Assembly: GCF_006516955.1 (NCBI RefSeq)
Contig: NZ_VHLG01000011.1
Span: 1 to 64,000 of the forward strand
Direction of reading: 5' to 3'
Source of the DNA: Martelella alba
GTDB lineage: Bacteria > Pseudomonadota > Alphaproteobacteria > Rhizobiales > Rhizobiaceae
Length of the DNA: 64,000 nt
Shown: positions 52,147 through 61,103 of the stretch, piece after piece
How positions within the stretch are numbered: position 1 is the first letter of the stretch
Layout of the letters: every line of letters starts with the position of its first letter
Translations under genes and position numbers: made by a program
Notes under the pieces: generated by a model
The model's database searches: none
The model's input: the letters and a program-made list of their open reading frames with translations, nothing else
What the model was told of the DNA's origin: nothing

Positions 52147-53799
52147 TCAGGCGGCTTTGGGCCAGCGGATCATGACGCGCCGGAAACGCGGCGCGACGAA
52201 TGCAGTGTCGGTCAGGCTGGCATTGCCCGATGGATTGGCGCCCGTGACATGAAAGTCCGAAAACGCCGCCGACTGATTGACGTAGATATTGCCGGTGAGA
52301 TTGACCGAGAGATTGACGCCGGCTTCGGCAAAGGCCGATGCCGCCCGCTCGATCAGCGCGCCATCCGTGGCATAAAGCGCCGCAGTGATTGCGCCCTTGC
52401 GCCGGGCGATACCGGCTGCGCGGTCGATGGCTGCGTTTTCATCCTCCACCGGAATGACAAAGGAAACCGGACCGAAACATTCTTCGTTCTGAGGACCGTC
52501 CTCGCGCCCGTCGACGATGACGATCATCGGTGTGGCGCTTTCACCAAGCCCCGTCTCACCGCTTGAACGCACCACGCGACCGGCCTGCCTGGCCATGGCA
52601 ACGCGTGCCTTGGTGGCGGGATTGGCAATGGTGCCGCAGATGGCGGAAGCCTGCTTGGCATCGGCCAGAAGCATGTCGATGGCGTCCGAAATGCCGGCGG
52701 CGACATCCTCGAAGCTCTTGTGACCCTCATTGCTGTCGACCCCGCCCTGCGGCACGTAAAGGTTTTGCGGCGAGGTGCACATCTGCCCGGAATAGAGCGA
52801 CAGCGAAAAGGCGATGTTGGCACACATGCCGGCAAAATCATCCGTGCCGGTGATGGCGATGGAATTGACCCCCGTCTCCTCGGTAAAGACGAGCGCATCG
52901 CCCGCATTGCCGCGGAGCCATGCGGCGAATGTCGACGATCCGGTATAGTCGATGATCGCGAAGGCACCGGAAGCAACAAGCTGCTTGGTGATTTCGCGGC
53001 CGGGCTCATCCGCCGCCAGAAGCACGACATCCGGCGAAAAGCCTTCCTCCGCCAGCACGGCACGCAGAACCTTGACCGTGAGGGCGAGCGGCAGGATGGC
53101 ACCCGGATGCGGCTTGACGATCACCGGATTGCCGGTGGCAAGGCTGGCAAACAGTCCCGGATAGCCATTCCAGTTCGGAAAGGTCTGGCAGCCGATCATC
53201 AGCGCCAGACCGCGCGGCACCAGCCGCCAGCGTTTTTCCATGACGATCGGCGCGGCCTTGCCCTGCGGTTTCTCCCAGGTGGCAGCAAAGGCCGAACGGG
53301 TCATTTCCGCATGAGCCGCCGCGACCGCTTCAAGGCCGCGATCCTGCGCATGCGGACCGCCGGCCTGAAAAGCCATCGGAAAAGCCTGACCAGTGGTGTG
53401 CATGGTGGCATGGCCGATGAGGAAACTCATGGCGTTGAGGCGGGTCAGCGCTTCGAGCAGAATGCCGGTGCGGGTTTCAGGATCAGCCGCCGCCCATTGC
53501 GGCAGAGCCTGGCGCGCAGCGGCCAACAATGATGCAACGGAGGCCTTGGGATAGGTGATGCCAAGGCTCTGCCCCCAGGGCGAACTTTCCCGGCCAATGC
53601 GGCCTTCTTCGGGATGACCGGGCAGCGCGAAGCCCGCGCCGCTGAGAGCGGCAAAGGCTGCTTCACCATCGGCGCGCGCCGTCTCGCCATAGAATTTGCC
53701 AGATGGCACTTCGGCAAAGGGCGTCCAGAATTCGCGCGTCATCAGGGCCTGCCCCGCGCGCTCCAGAAGCGCACGATGGCGGTCAAACAGATTTGTCAT
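52147..53799 (-). CDS. paaN: Phenylacetic acid degradation protein PaaN (aldehyde dehydrogenase superfamily)
   Basis: A 550-residue protein of the PaaN subfamily of aldehyde dehydrogenases. Conserved stretches include GCQTFPNWNGYPGLFASLATGNPVIVKPHPGAILP and SGQMCTSPQNLYVP, where Cys is the likely nucleophile. PaaN has been proposed for ring opening or semialdehyde oxidation in clusters with or without PaaZ; here both are present. GGAGGAG precedes the ATG at 53799. It is the first gene of the paaN-liv-fadJ-like operon and has a PaaR-like palindrome in its promoter. Confidence 0.88.
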   Translation of the reverse strand: MTNLFDRHRALLERAGQALMTREFWTPFAEVPSGKFYGETARADGEAAFAALSGAGFALPGHPEEGRIGRESSPWGQSLGITYPKASVASLLAAARQALPQWAAADPETRTGILLEALTRLNAMSFLIGHATMHTTGQAFPMAFQAGGPHAQDRGLEAVAAAHAEMTRSAFAATWEKPQGKAAPIVMEKRWRLVPRGLALMIGCQTFPNWNGYPGLFASLATGNPVIVKPHPGAILPLALTVKVLRAVLAEEGFSPDVVLLAADEPGREITKQLVASGAFAIIDYTGSSTFAAWLRGNAGDALVFTEETGVNSIAITGTDDFAGMCANIAFSLSLYSGQMCTSPQNLYVPQGGVDSNEGHKSFEDVAAGISDAIDMLLADAKQASAICGTIANPATKARVAMARQAGRVVRSSGETGLGESATPMIVIVDGREDGPQNEECFGPVSFVIPVEDENAAIDRAAGIARRKGAITAALYATDGALIERAASAFAEAGVNLSVNLTGNIYVNQSAAFSDFHVTGANPSGNASLTDTAFVAPRFRRVMIRWPKAA

Positions 53800-53823
53800 G
53801 TCTCCTCCCAAATTCTGAAAGCT

Positions 53824-53852
53824 ATTATTGACCGACCGGACGGTTTATGCAA
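53824..53852 (-). promoter_or_regulatory. Promoter of the paaN operon with operator in the spacer
   Basis: On the minus strand: TTGCAT (53852-53847), exactly 17 bp, AATAAT (53829-53824). The spacer is almost entirely the palindrome at 53831-53844. Confidence 0.6.
53831..53844. promoter_or_regulatory. PaaR (TetR) operator, site 1
   Basis: ACCGACCGGACGGT is a near-perfect inverted repeat (one mismatched pair) in the divergent paaN/paaG region. It shares the TGACCGA core with site 2 at 56600. TetR-type PaaR repressors bind GACCGn..CGGTC-like palindromes. Confidence 0.65.
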
Positions 53853-54001
53853 CAACAATTATCGACAAAGCGCTGAGGAGAGCGCTTCAGGCACCGCAAC
53901 GGCCGGGTTTGAAGGACCCGTGGCCAGGCGGCGCCGATATGAAATGAGAGTGGATACCCGAAGCTCACAAACGTGCGCTTCAGGCATTTCAGGGAGGAGA
54001 C

Positions 54002-54796
54002 ATGACTGCTAGCGAAAGCGTCGCCGTTGCGCGCGCCGGTGCGGTTCTGCAAGTGACGCTGAACCGGCCGGAAAAGCTGAATTCCCTTAATCCGGAGATG
54101 CATCTGGCCATGCGCGCCGCCTTTGAGCTTGCGCATGAGGATGGGACAGTCCGCGCCGTTTTGCTGACGGGCGCCGGTCGCGGTTTCTGCGCCGGTCAGG
54201 ATCTCGGCGACCGCGACCCGCGCAAGGGCGGAGCGAAGCCCGATCTCGGCGAGACAATCGACACCTATTACAATCCGAACCTGCGGCTGATCCGCACGCT
54301 GGAAAAGCCGGTCATCTGCGCGGTCAATGGCGTGGCCGCCGGTGCCGGTGCCAACATCGCCTTCGCCTGCGATATCGTTCTGGCTGCAAAATCGGCGAAA
54401 TTCATTCAGGCCTTCTCCAGGATCGGCCTCATTCCCGATGCCGGCGGCAGCTGGTCGCTCACCCATATTCTGGGTGAGCCGCGCGCCAAGGCGCTCGCCA
54501 TGACGGGCGAGCCGCTTTCAGCCGAAAAAGCCGCCGACTGGGGCCTGATCTGGAAGGCTGTCGATGATGACAGCCTGATGGAGGAGGCAAACGCCCTTGC
54601 CGAAAAGCTGGCCGCTGGCCCGACGAAAGGTCTCGGCCTGACCAAACGGCTGATCCAGGCCGCCTCCACCCATGACCTTTCCACCCATCTCGACATGGAA
54701 CGTGACTGCCAGCGCGAAGCCGGCTTTTCCGATGACTATGCCGAAGGCGTGACCGCCTTTCTGGAAAAGCGCGTACCAAGCTTCAAGGGGCACTGA
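54002..54796 (+). CDS. paaG: Ring-1,2-epoxyphenylacetyl-CoA isomerase, PaaG-type enoyl-CoA hydratase
   Basis: A 264-residue crotonase-fold protein. The oxyanion-hole segments are GRGFCAGQDLGDR and NGVAAGAGANIAFACD. The Asp in GLIPDAGGSW is the catalytic acid expected for PaaG rather than the two Glu of hydratases. It isomerises the epoxide made by PaaABCDE to an oxepin-CoA. GGGAGGAG precedes the ATG. It is the first gene of paaGIK-R, and its stop is next to the paaI start. Confidence 0.92.
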   Translation: MTASESVAVARAGAVLQVTLNRPEKLNSLNPEMHLAMRAAFELAHEDGTVRAVLLTGAGRGFCAGQDLGDRDPRKGGAKPDLGETIDTYYNPNLRLIRTLEKPVICAVNGVAAGAGANIAFACDIVLAAKSAKFIQAFSRIGLIPDAGGSWSLTHILGEPRAKALAMTGEPLSAEKAADWGLIWKAVDDDSLMEEANALAEKLAAGPTKGLGLTKRLIQAASTHDLSTHLDMERDCQREAGFSDDYAEGVTAFLEKRVPSFKGH

Positions 54797-54797
54797 G

Positions 54798-55250
54798 ATG
54801 AGTGACGTGATGGAAACGATGACCCCGCAGCAACTGGCCGAAGCCTGTGCAAAGGCCATGTGGAACGACGACAATGCCACACAGAAGCTCGGCATGCGGC
54901 TCGAGCGCATTGCCCCCGGCGAGGCAGTGCTGTCGATGACCCTGTCGGAAGCCATGACCAACGGCCACGGCAATGCCCATGGCGGCTATATTTTCACGCT
55001 CGCCGACAGCGCCTTTGCCTTTGCCTGCAACACCTACAATCAGGTGACGGTCGCCCAGCACTGCGCGATCAACTACATCGCGCCCGGCGCGCTGGGTGAC
55101 AGGCTGACGGCGACAGCCCGCGAGGTTTCGCGCCGTGGCCGCTCGGGCATCTACGATATTTGCGTAACCCGGCAGGACGGAACGGTGATTGCCGAATTCC
55201 GCGGCCTGTCGCGTACCATTAACGGCACATTGCTGCCGACGGCCGGTTGA
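54798..55250 (+). CDS. paaI: Acyl-CoA thioesterase PaaI
   Basis: A 150-residue hot-dog-fold thioesterase with the PaaI signature GNAHGGYIFTLADSAFAFACN and the C-terminal ISRTINGTLLP-type segment. It hydrolyses stalled phenylacetyl-CoA derivatives and frees CoA. It starts one base after the paaG stop. Confidence 0.92.
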   Translation: MSDVMETMTPQQLAEACAKAMWNDDNATQKLGMRLERIAPGEAVLSMTLSEAMTNGHGNAHGGYIFTLADSAFAFACNTYNQVTVAQHCAINYIAPGALGDRLTATAREVSRRGRSGIYDICVTRQDGTVIAEFRGLSRTINGTLLPTAG

Positions 55251-55277
55251 GGAGCCGGAGCATTGAAGGAGGAAACC

Positions 55278-56594
55278 ATGAACGCAATGCATAACCTGAC
55301 CCCGGCGCGGGAGATCCTCGATCCGATCGAGATTGCCAGCCGTGACGAGATTTCCGCGCTCCAGCTGACGCGCATGACCTGGTCCCTGAACCACGCCTAT
55401 GAAAACTCGCCCTTCTACCGCAAACGCTTCGATGAGAATGGCGTCCATCCGAGTGATTTCAAGACGCTGTCCGATCTCGCCAAATTCCCCTTCACGGTGA
55501 AGACGGATCTGCGCGACTGCTATCCCTTCGGCATGTTTGCCGTGCCGCGCGAGAAGCTGGTGCGTATCCACGCCTCCTCCGGCACCACCGGCCGGCCCAC
55601 CGTTGTCGGCTATACGCGCAAGGATATCGACACATGGGCCGACTGCGTTGCCCGCTCGATCCGCGCATCCGGCGGCAGGCCGGGCGATATCTGTCACGTT
55701 GCCTATGGCTATGGCCTGTTCACCGGCGGCCTCGGCGCCCATTACGGCGCAGAGCGTCTCGGCTGCACCGTGGTGCCGATTTCCGGCGGCATGACCGAGC
55801 GCCAGGTGACCCTGATGAGCGATTTCAAGCCGGATATCATCATGGTGACACCGTCCTACATGCTGTCGATCCTCGACGAGTTCCGCCGCCAGGGCATTGA
55901 TCCGCGCGAAAGCTCGCTGAAGGTCGGCATTTTCGGCGCCGAACCCTGGACCAATGCGATGCGCAACGAGATTGAAGAGGCCTTCGACATGCATGCCGTC
56001 GATATCTATGGCCTGTCGGAAATCATGGGACCGGGCGTCGCCAATGAATGCGTGGAAACCAAGGACGGCCTGCATGTCTGGGAAGATCACTTCTACCCGG
56101 AAATCATCGACCCCGTGACGGGCGACGTGCTGCCCGATGGCGAGATGGGCGAACTGGTCTTTACCACGCTGACCAAGGAAGGCCTGCCGATGGTGCGCTA
56201 TCGCACCCGCGACCTGACCCGCATCCTGCCCGGCACGGCGCGCTCCATGCGGCGGATCGAGAAAATCACCGGCCGTTCCGACGACATGATCATTCTGCGC
56301 GGCGTCAATGTCTTCCCGACGCAGATCGAGGAAATGATCCTGAAATGCGACGGGCTGGCCCCGCATTTCCAGATCGAGCTGACCCGCAAGGATCGCATGG
56401 ATGTAATGACGGTGCATGTGGAATGCACGCCCGATCGTGCGGCAAGCGAAGCCCGCGATGCCTCGGCGAAGGAGCTCGCCCACCACATCAAGTCCGTGAT
56501 CGGTGTGTCGACGAAGATCAATATCTGCGATCCGGAAAGCGTTGCCCGTTCGGAGGGCAAGGCCAAGCGGGTTGTCGACAACCGGCCCAAATGA
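55278..56594 (+). CDS. paaK: Phenylacetate--CoA ligase
   Basis: A 438-residue adenylate-forming enzyme. The ATP-binding loop is SSGTTGRPTVVGYTRKD (~97-113). YGLSEIMGPGV and YRTRDLTRI, followed by the hinge region SDDMIILRGVNVFPTQIEE, are typical. It activates phenylacetate to its CoA ester and commits it to the pathway. AAGGAGG precedes the ATG at 55278; 27 bp separates it from paaI. Confidence 0.95.
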   Translation: MNAMHNLTPAREILDPIEIASRDEISALQLTRMTWSLNHAYENSPFYRKRFDENGVHPSDFKTLSDLAKFPFTVKTDLRDCYPFGMFAVPREKLVRIHASSGTTGRPTVVGYTRKDIDTWADCVARSIRASGGRPGDICHVAYGYGLFTGGLGAHYGAERLGCTVVPISGGMTERQVTLMSDFKPDIIMVTPSYMLSILDEFRRQGIDPRESSLKVGIFGAEPWTNAMRNEIEEAFDMHAVDIYGLSEIMGPGVANECVETKDGLHVWEDHFYPEIIDPVTGDVLPDGEMGELVFTTLTKEGLPMVRYRTRDLTRILPGTARSMRRIEKITGRSDDMIILRGVNVFPTQIEEMILKCDGLAPHFQIELTRKDRMDVMTVHVECTPDRAASEARDASAKELAHHIKSVIGVSTKINICDPESVARSEGKAKRVVDNRPK

Positions 56595-56599
56595 TCGCC

Positions 56600-56613
56600 T
56601 GACCGATTGGTCA
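56600..56613. promoter_or_regulatory. PaaR (TetR) operator, site 2
   Basis: TGACCGATTGGTCA is a perfect 5-bp-arm palindrome (TGACC-GATT-GGTCA) directly after paaK and about 70 bp before the paaR start. It may autoregulate paaR. Confidence 0.6.
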
Positions 56614-56681
56614 ATCATAAATCCAATGATAGAAGGGGCGAGACCGCCCCTTTTGCCTGTCACAACAGGAGTTTGCCCTTC

Positions 56682-57281
56682 ATGTCGAGAACCCGCGCCA
56701 ATGATTTCGAGGAAAAGCGCCACAATCTGCTGCTGACGGCCGCCCATGTCTTTGCGGTGCAGGGCATGGAAAAGGCGTCAATGTCGCAGATCGCGCGCGA
56801 GGCCGGCGTGTCGAAATCGCTGCTCTACCACTACTACCCATCAAAGGAAGAACTGATCTTCGCGATCATCCATACCCATCTGGCGGCACTGGATGCGGAA
56901 CTGGCCGCCGCCGATGATGAAGGCCTTGAACACAAGGCGCGGCTGCAGAAACTGGTCGCCACCGTGCTCAACGAATATCGCGGCGCCGATGACCAGCATA
57001 AGGTGCAGCTCAATGCCGTGGCGGCCCTGTCGGACGAGCAGCGCGCCGCCATCCGCGCCCTGGAGCGCAGCATTGTCGGGCGCTTTTCCGCCGTGATCCG
57101 TGAGATTCATCCCGATCTCGACAAGCCCGATCGCCCGCTGCTGATGCCTGTCACCATGTCGCTCTTCGGCATGATGAACTGGGTCTATATGTGGTTCCGC
57201 GAAGGCGGCGTTGTCACCCGCGACGACTATGCCGAGATGGCAACAACGCTGATCCTTGAGGGCGTCAAGGCCGTGCGCTGA
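56682..57281 (+). CDS. paaR: TetR-family repressor PaaR
   Basis: A 199-residue TetR regulator. The helix-turn-helix is MSQIAREAGVSKSLLYHYYPSKEELI (~34-60). The C-terminal domain should bind phenylacetyl-CoA, as reported for PaaR proteins of Burkholderia and Thermus. It probably represses from the palindromes at 53831 and 56600. ATG at 56682 is chosen on the conserved MSRTRANDFEEKR start. A perfect terminator stem follows at 57315. Confidence 0.87.
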   Translation: MSRTRANDFEEKRHNLLLTAAHVFAVQGMEKASMSQIAREAGVSKSLLYHYYPSKEELIFAIIHTHLAALDAELAAADDEGLEHKARLQKLVATVLNEYRGADDQHKVQLNAVAALSDEQRAAIRALERSIVGRFSAVIREIHPDLDKPDRPLLMPVTMSLFGMMNWVYMWFREGGVVTRDDYAEMATTLILEGVKAVR

Positions 57282-57314
57282 AGCACGGCGACGTCTGGAA
57301 CAATCCGGCCGGAT

Positions 57315-57345
57315 TGACCCGCATCGCCATCCGCAATGCGGGTCA
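57315..57345. terminator. Bidirectional terminator between paaR and paaZ
   Basis: A perfect 10-bp stem TGACCCGCAT (57315-57324) with ATGCGGGTCA (57336-57345), lying between convergent genes. The U-tract is short. Confidence 0.65.
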
Positions 57346-57371
57346 TTTCGTGGTAGCTCATTTGTCCCGGC

Positions 57372-59438
57372 TCACGCCGCCTCGGGCGGCCAGGTCTTGG
57401 CGACCATGGTCAGCACATCATATTGGGCCACAACCTCATCCTTCTGATTGGTGACGCGGCAATCCCAGCGCACCTCGCCGTGACCGGCATTCTCGCGCGG
57501 ATTGATCGCCTTGCATGTGAGCCGGACCTTCAGTGCATCACCGAAATAGACCGGCGTCAGGAAACGCAGATTGTCGACACCGTAATTGGCCAGTACCGGG
57601 CCCGGATCGGGATCGACGAACAGACCGGCGGCAAAGGAAGCAATCAGATAGCCATGGGCAACACGGTCTTCGAAGAAGGGATTGGCCCTGGCCGCATCAC
57701 TGTCCATATGGGCATAGAAGGTGTCGCCGGTAAATTCGGCAAAATGCTCGACATCCTCCCTGGTGACTTGACGCGTTTGCGTGACGATCTGATCGCCGAT
57801 CTTCAGCTCTGCCAGCGACTTGCGGAAGGGATGAATATCGCTGCGGCTTGTCGCCCCTTCGACCCATTCGCCGGTAATGGCGGCAAGCATGTCCGGCGTA
57901 CCCTGCACGGCGGTGCGCTGCATGAAATGCTTGACCCCGCGCATGCCCCCCATTTCCTCACCGCCGCCGGCCCGACCCGGCCCGCCATGGATCAGCGGGG
58001 CGAGCGGCGAGCCATGCCCGGTGGAGGTTTTTGCCGAGAGGCGGTTGCCAACCAGCACGCGGCCATGATGGGAGGCAAGCCCCGTGACGGCTTCAGCGGC
58101 AACCGCAGGATCATTGGTGAAGAGTGAGGAAACCAGTGATCCCTTGCCTTTCTCGGCAAGTGCTACGGCCTCGGCGAGATCGCCATAGGCCATAATCGTG
58201 GCGACCGGCCCGAAGGCCTCGATCGCATGAATGGTCTCAGCCTCTGCAGGATTTCCGGCCCGCAGCAGAACCGGCCCCATAAAGGCGCCTTTCGCCGCAT
58301 CACCGGCAATCAGCTCGACATGATCAGGATCGCCAAAGACGATCTCGGCATCTTCCCGCAGCATTGTCAGCTTCTCGCGCACGCCGTTACGGTCGGAGAG
58401 CGACGCCAGCGCGCCGACGCGCACGCGCTCATCATCGGGAAGGCCGACAGGCGCTGCCTGAAGCCGCTTCGCCAGCGCTTCGATGACGGCATTTTCAAAA
58501 GCCTCGGGTACGAAGATCCGGCGGATGGCGGTACATTTCTGCCCGGCCTTGACCGTCATCTCATTGGCAGCCTCGCGGATGAAGAGATCAAATTCCGGCG
58601 TCCCCGGTCCTGCATCCGGCCCGAGGATGGCGGCGTTGAGGCTGTCGGCCTCCATGTTGAAACGCACGGCATTTTCAACGATGGCGCGGCCGGTCTTAAG
58701 CTTGCGGCCCGTCTCTGCCGAACCGGTGAAGGTCACGACATCCTGCCCGCTCACGTGATCGAGCAGATCGCCTGCGCTGCCGCAGACAAGCTGCAGCGCA
58801 CCTTCCGGCAGAATGCCGGTTTCGATGATGCGGCGGGTGACAAGCTCGGTCAGATAGGCGGTCTGCGAGGCGGGCTTCACCAGACATGGCATGCCGGCAA
58901 TCAGCGCAGGCGCGATCTTTTCCAGCATACCCCAGACCGGAAAGTTGAAGGCATTGATGTGAATGGCGACACCGTTGAGCGGCGTCAGGATATGGCGGGC
59001 GACAAAGCTGCCATCCTTCGACAAGGTCTCGACATCGCCCTCGGGCAGGACACGTGTATTGGGCAGTTCCCGCCGCGCCCGCGAGGCATAGGTCAAAAGC
59101 GTGCCGATACCGCCTTCAATATCGACCCAGCCGTCACGTCGCGTCGCGCCGGTGGCGAAATTCTCGGCATAGAATTCTTCCCTTTGTGCCATCAGCGCCA
59201 TGCCGACGGCTTTCAGCATCAACGCCCGCTCATGGATGGTCAACGCCCGAAGTGCAGCACCGCCCTTTTGCCGGCCAAACTCCAGAGCCTCGGCAAAATC
59301 AAGCCCTTCCGCACCGATCAGCGCCACTGTCTCACCGGTTGCAGCATTGGCAAGCGGCCTGCCCTCGCCTGTTCCCGTTTGCCAGGCGCCAGCCAAAAAG
59401 CTTTGCAGACGGCGCGGCTTTAAAACCGTGTCGGTCAT
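57372..59438 (-). CDS. paaZ: Bifunctional oxepin-CoA hydrolase / semialdehyde dehydrogenase
   Basis: A 688-residue fusion. The aldehyde-dehydrogenase domain (~1-520) has Cys in VKAGQKCTAIRR and the general-base Glu in NMEADSLNAA. The C-terminal MaoC hot-dog domain (~535-680) carries FAEFTGDTFYAHMD and RVAHGYLIAS, the hydratase motif. It opens the oxepin ring and oxidises the aldehyde. AAAGGAA precedes the start. It is the last gene of the paaJABCDEZ operon, 39 bp after paaE. Confidence 0.94.
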   Translation of the reverse strand: MTDTVLKPRRLQSFLAGAWQTGTGEGRPLANAATGETVALIGAEGLDFAEALEFGRQKGGAALRALTIHERALMLKAVGMALMAQREEFYAENFATGATRRDGWVDIEGGIGTLLTYASRARRELPNTRVLPEGDVETLSKDGSFVARHILTPLNGVAIHINAFNFPVWGMLEKIAPALIAGMPCLVKPASQTAYLTELVTRRIIETGILPEGALQLVCGSAGDLLDHVSGQDVVTFTGSAETGRKLKTGRAIVENAVRFNMEADSLNAAILGPDAGPGTPEFDLFIREAANEMTVKAGQKCTAIRRIFVPEAFENAVIEALAKRLQAAPVGLPDDERVRVGALASLSDRNGVREKLTMLREDAEIVFGDPDHVELIAGDAAKGAFMGPVLLRAGNPAEAETIHAIEAFGPVATIMAYGDLAEAVALAEKGKGSLVSSLFTNDPAVAAEAVTGLASHHGRVLVGNRLSAKTSTGHGSPLAPLIHGGPGRAGGGEEMGGMRGVKHFMQRTAVQGTPDMLAAITGEWVEGATSRSDIHPFRKSLAELKIGDQIVTQTRQVTREDVEHFAEFTGDTFYAHMDSDAARANPFFEDRVAHGYLIASFAAGLFVDPDPGPVLANYGVDNLRFLTPVYFGDALKVRLTCKAINPRENAGHGEVRWDCRVTNQKDEVVAQYDVLTMVAKTWPPEAA

Positions 59439-59477
59439 GAAAATTCCTTTCTGAATTCGATCAGTCGGCGCGGCGAC

Positions 59478-60554
59478 CTATTCGTCGTAGCTCAGCACAA
59501 CCCTGTCGGTGAGCGGCAGGCACTGGCAGGAGAGCACGTAACCGGCCTCCACTTCGTAATCTTCCAGCGCGTGATTGGTTTCCATCTCCACCTCACCCTC
59601 GATTACTCTCGCCCGGCAGGTGGAGCAGATCCCGCCCTTGCAGGAATAGGGCGCATCGATGTGGTTGGCGATGGCCGCATCCAGAATGGCGGTTCCATCA
59701 CGATGCATCTCGAAGGAACGCGTCGCGCCATCCAGCGTGACGGAAACGGAAACCGTGCCGGTGGCCGCCGCCGCCTCGGCGGAGAGTTCCGTCTTCTTCG
59801 CCCGCCCCGGCTGCGAGGACACGAACAGCTCGAACTTGATCTGCTCATCCTTCAGCCCGTGCTTCTTCAGCGTATCGGCGATGGTCAGCATCATCGGTTC
59901 CGGCCCGCAGATGAAGGCGGTATCGACGGCATCGATATCGATCCAGAGCCGGAAGAAGGCCTCCAGCTTTTCCGCATCGATGCGACCGGTGAACAGATCG
60001 ATATCCTGACTGTCGGATTCCAGCACATGAATGACCGAAAGGCGGCCGAGATAGATGTTCTTCAGATCCTCCAGCTCCTCGCGGAACATGATCGAGGAGA
60101 TGTGGCGGTTGGCATAGACGAGGGTGAAACGCGATTTCGGCTCGCGGGCCAGAACCGTCTTGATGATGGACAATAGCGGCGTGATGCCGGAGCCGCCGGC
60201 AAAGCCGAGATAGTCCTTCTCCGCAGCCTGATCGATCGGTGTGAAGAAGCGCCCCATCGGCGGCATGGCTTCGATCACGTCACCGGCCTTCAGTTCCGCA
60301 TTGGCAAAGGAAGAAAAGGCGCCACCAGCGACACGCTTGATGCCGACTTTCAGGCACCCCTCGTCGAGGCCGGCGCAGATGGAATAGGAGCGGCGCAGTT
60401 CCTCGCCGTCAAAATCGCGGCGGAAGGTGAGATATTGCCCCTGGGTGAAGCCGAACAATTCGGCATCCTCGGGCCTTGGCCGCAATGTGACCACGACCGC
60501 GTCGCGCGTGTCATGGCGGATATCAGTTACTTCCAGCGGGTGAAACCGTGCCAT
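59478..60554 (-). CDS. paaE: Phenylacetyl-CoA epoxidase reductase subunit
   Basis: A 358-residue electron-transfer protein. N-terminal FAD domain (RRSYSIC), NAD(P)-binding region (GFAGGSGITPLLS), and a C-terminal plant-type 2Fe-2S ferredoxin with cysteines CKGGICSTC and LSCQC. It passes electrons from NADPH to the PaaAC oxygenase. Confidence 0.94.
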   Translation of the reverse strand: MARFHPLEVTDIRHDTRDAVVVTLRPRPEDAELFGFTQGQYLTFRRDFDGEELRRSYSICAGLDEGCLKVGIKRVAGGAFSSFANAELKAGDVIEAMPPMGRFFTPIDQAAEKDYLGFAGGSGITPLLSIIKTVLAREPKSRFTLVYANRHISSIMFREELEDLKNIYLGRLSVIHVLESDSQDIDLFTGRIDAEKLEAFFRLWIDIDAVDTAFICGPEPMMLTIADTLKKHGLKDEQIKFELFVSSQPGRAKKTELSAEAAAATGTVSVSVTLDGATRSFEMHRDGTAILDAAIANHIDAPYSCKGGICSTCRARVIEGEVEMETNHALEDYEVEAGYVLSCQCLPLTDRVVLSYDE

Positions 60555-60569
60555 CTGATGTCTCCTCCC

Positions 60570-61103
60570 TCAGATACACTTGAAATAGTCGAAAGGCTCC
60601 AGACAGTCCGCACAGCGATAGGACGCCTTGCAGGGGGTCGAGCCGAATTGCGAAACTTTTTCCGTATTGCCCGAGCCGCAGCGCGGACAGGCAACACGGA
60701 AATTCGAGCCGGCAGCCAGCCGGGACGCCCGGGCGGCAAGCCGCCCATCCGCTGCCGTTCCGTCAATCGGCGGGGCGATGCCAAAGGCTTTCAGCTTCGC
60801 GCGCGCCGCCTCGGACAAGAGGTCGGTGGTCCAGGGTGGCGAGAGCTGCTGCTCGATCCTGATCTTGCCGACCCCCTTTTCGCGCAGCAGGGCCTCGATC
60901 TCAAGATTGATCAGCGACACTGCAGGACAGCCCGAATAGGTCGGCGTGACAACCACAACCAGCACCGCGCCGTCGTGGCGCACGGCCCGCACGATGCCAA
61001 GCTCGGTCACCGAGATCACCGGAATTTCGGGATCCGGCAATTCACCGAGCCAGCCCATCACCGTTTCCGGTGACGGCAGGGCAAGCGTGTCAGCGCTCAC
61101 CAT
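60570..61103 (-). CDS. paaD: Epoxidase assembly/maturation protein PaaD
   Basis: A 177-residue protein of the SUF-type MIP18 family (DPEIPVISVTELGIV near the N-terminus) with a C-terminal zinc-ribbon-like tail (CPRCGSGNTEKVS, SYRCADCLEPFDYFKC). It is implicated in maturation of the epoxidase iron-sulfur/metal centres. It overlaps the end of paaC by 7 bp. Confidence 0.93.
   Translation of the reverse strand: MVSADTLALPSPETVMGWLGELPDPEIPVISVTELGIVRAVRHDGAVLVVVVTPTYSGCPAVSLINLEIEALLREKGVGKIRIEQQLSPPWTTDLLSEAARAKLKAFGIAPPIDGTAADGRLAARASRLAAGSNFRVACPRCGSGNTEKVSQFGSTPCKASYRCADCLEPFDYFKCI

Noticed and set aside
54783-56747. A 654-codon open frame on the minus strand
   Set aside because: It is antisense to paaI, paaK and paaR, all clear genes; its sequence is a shadow rich in His/Gly/Asp without motifs.
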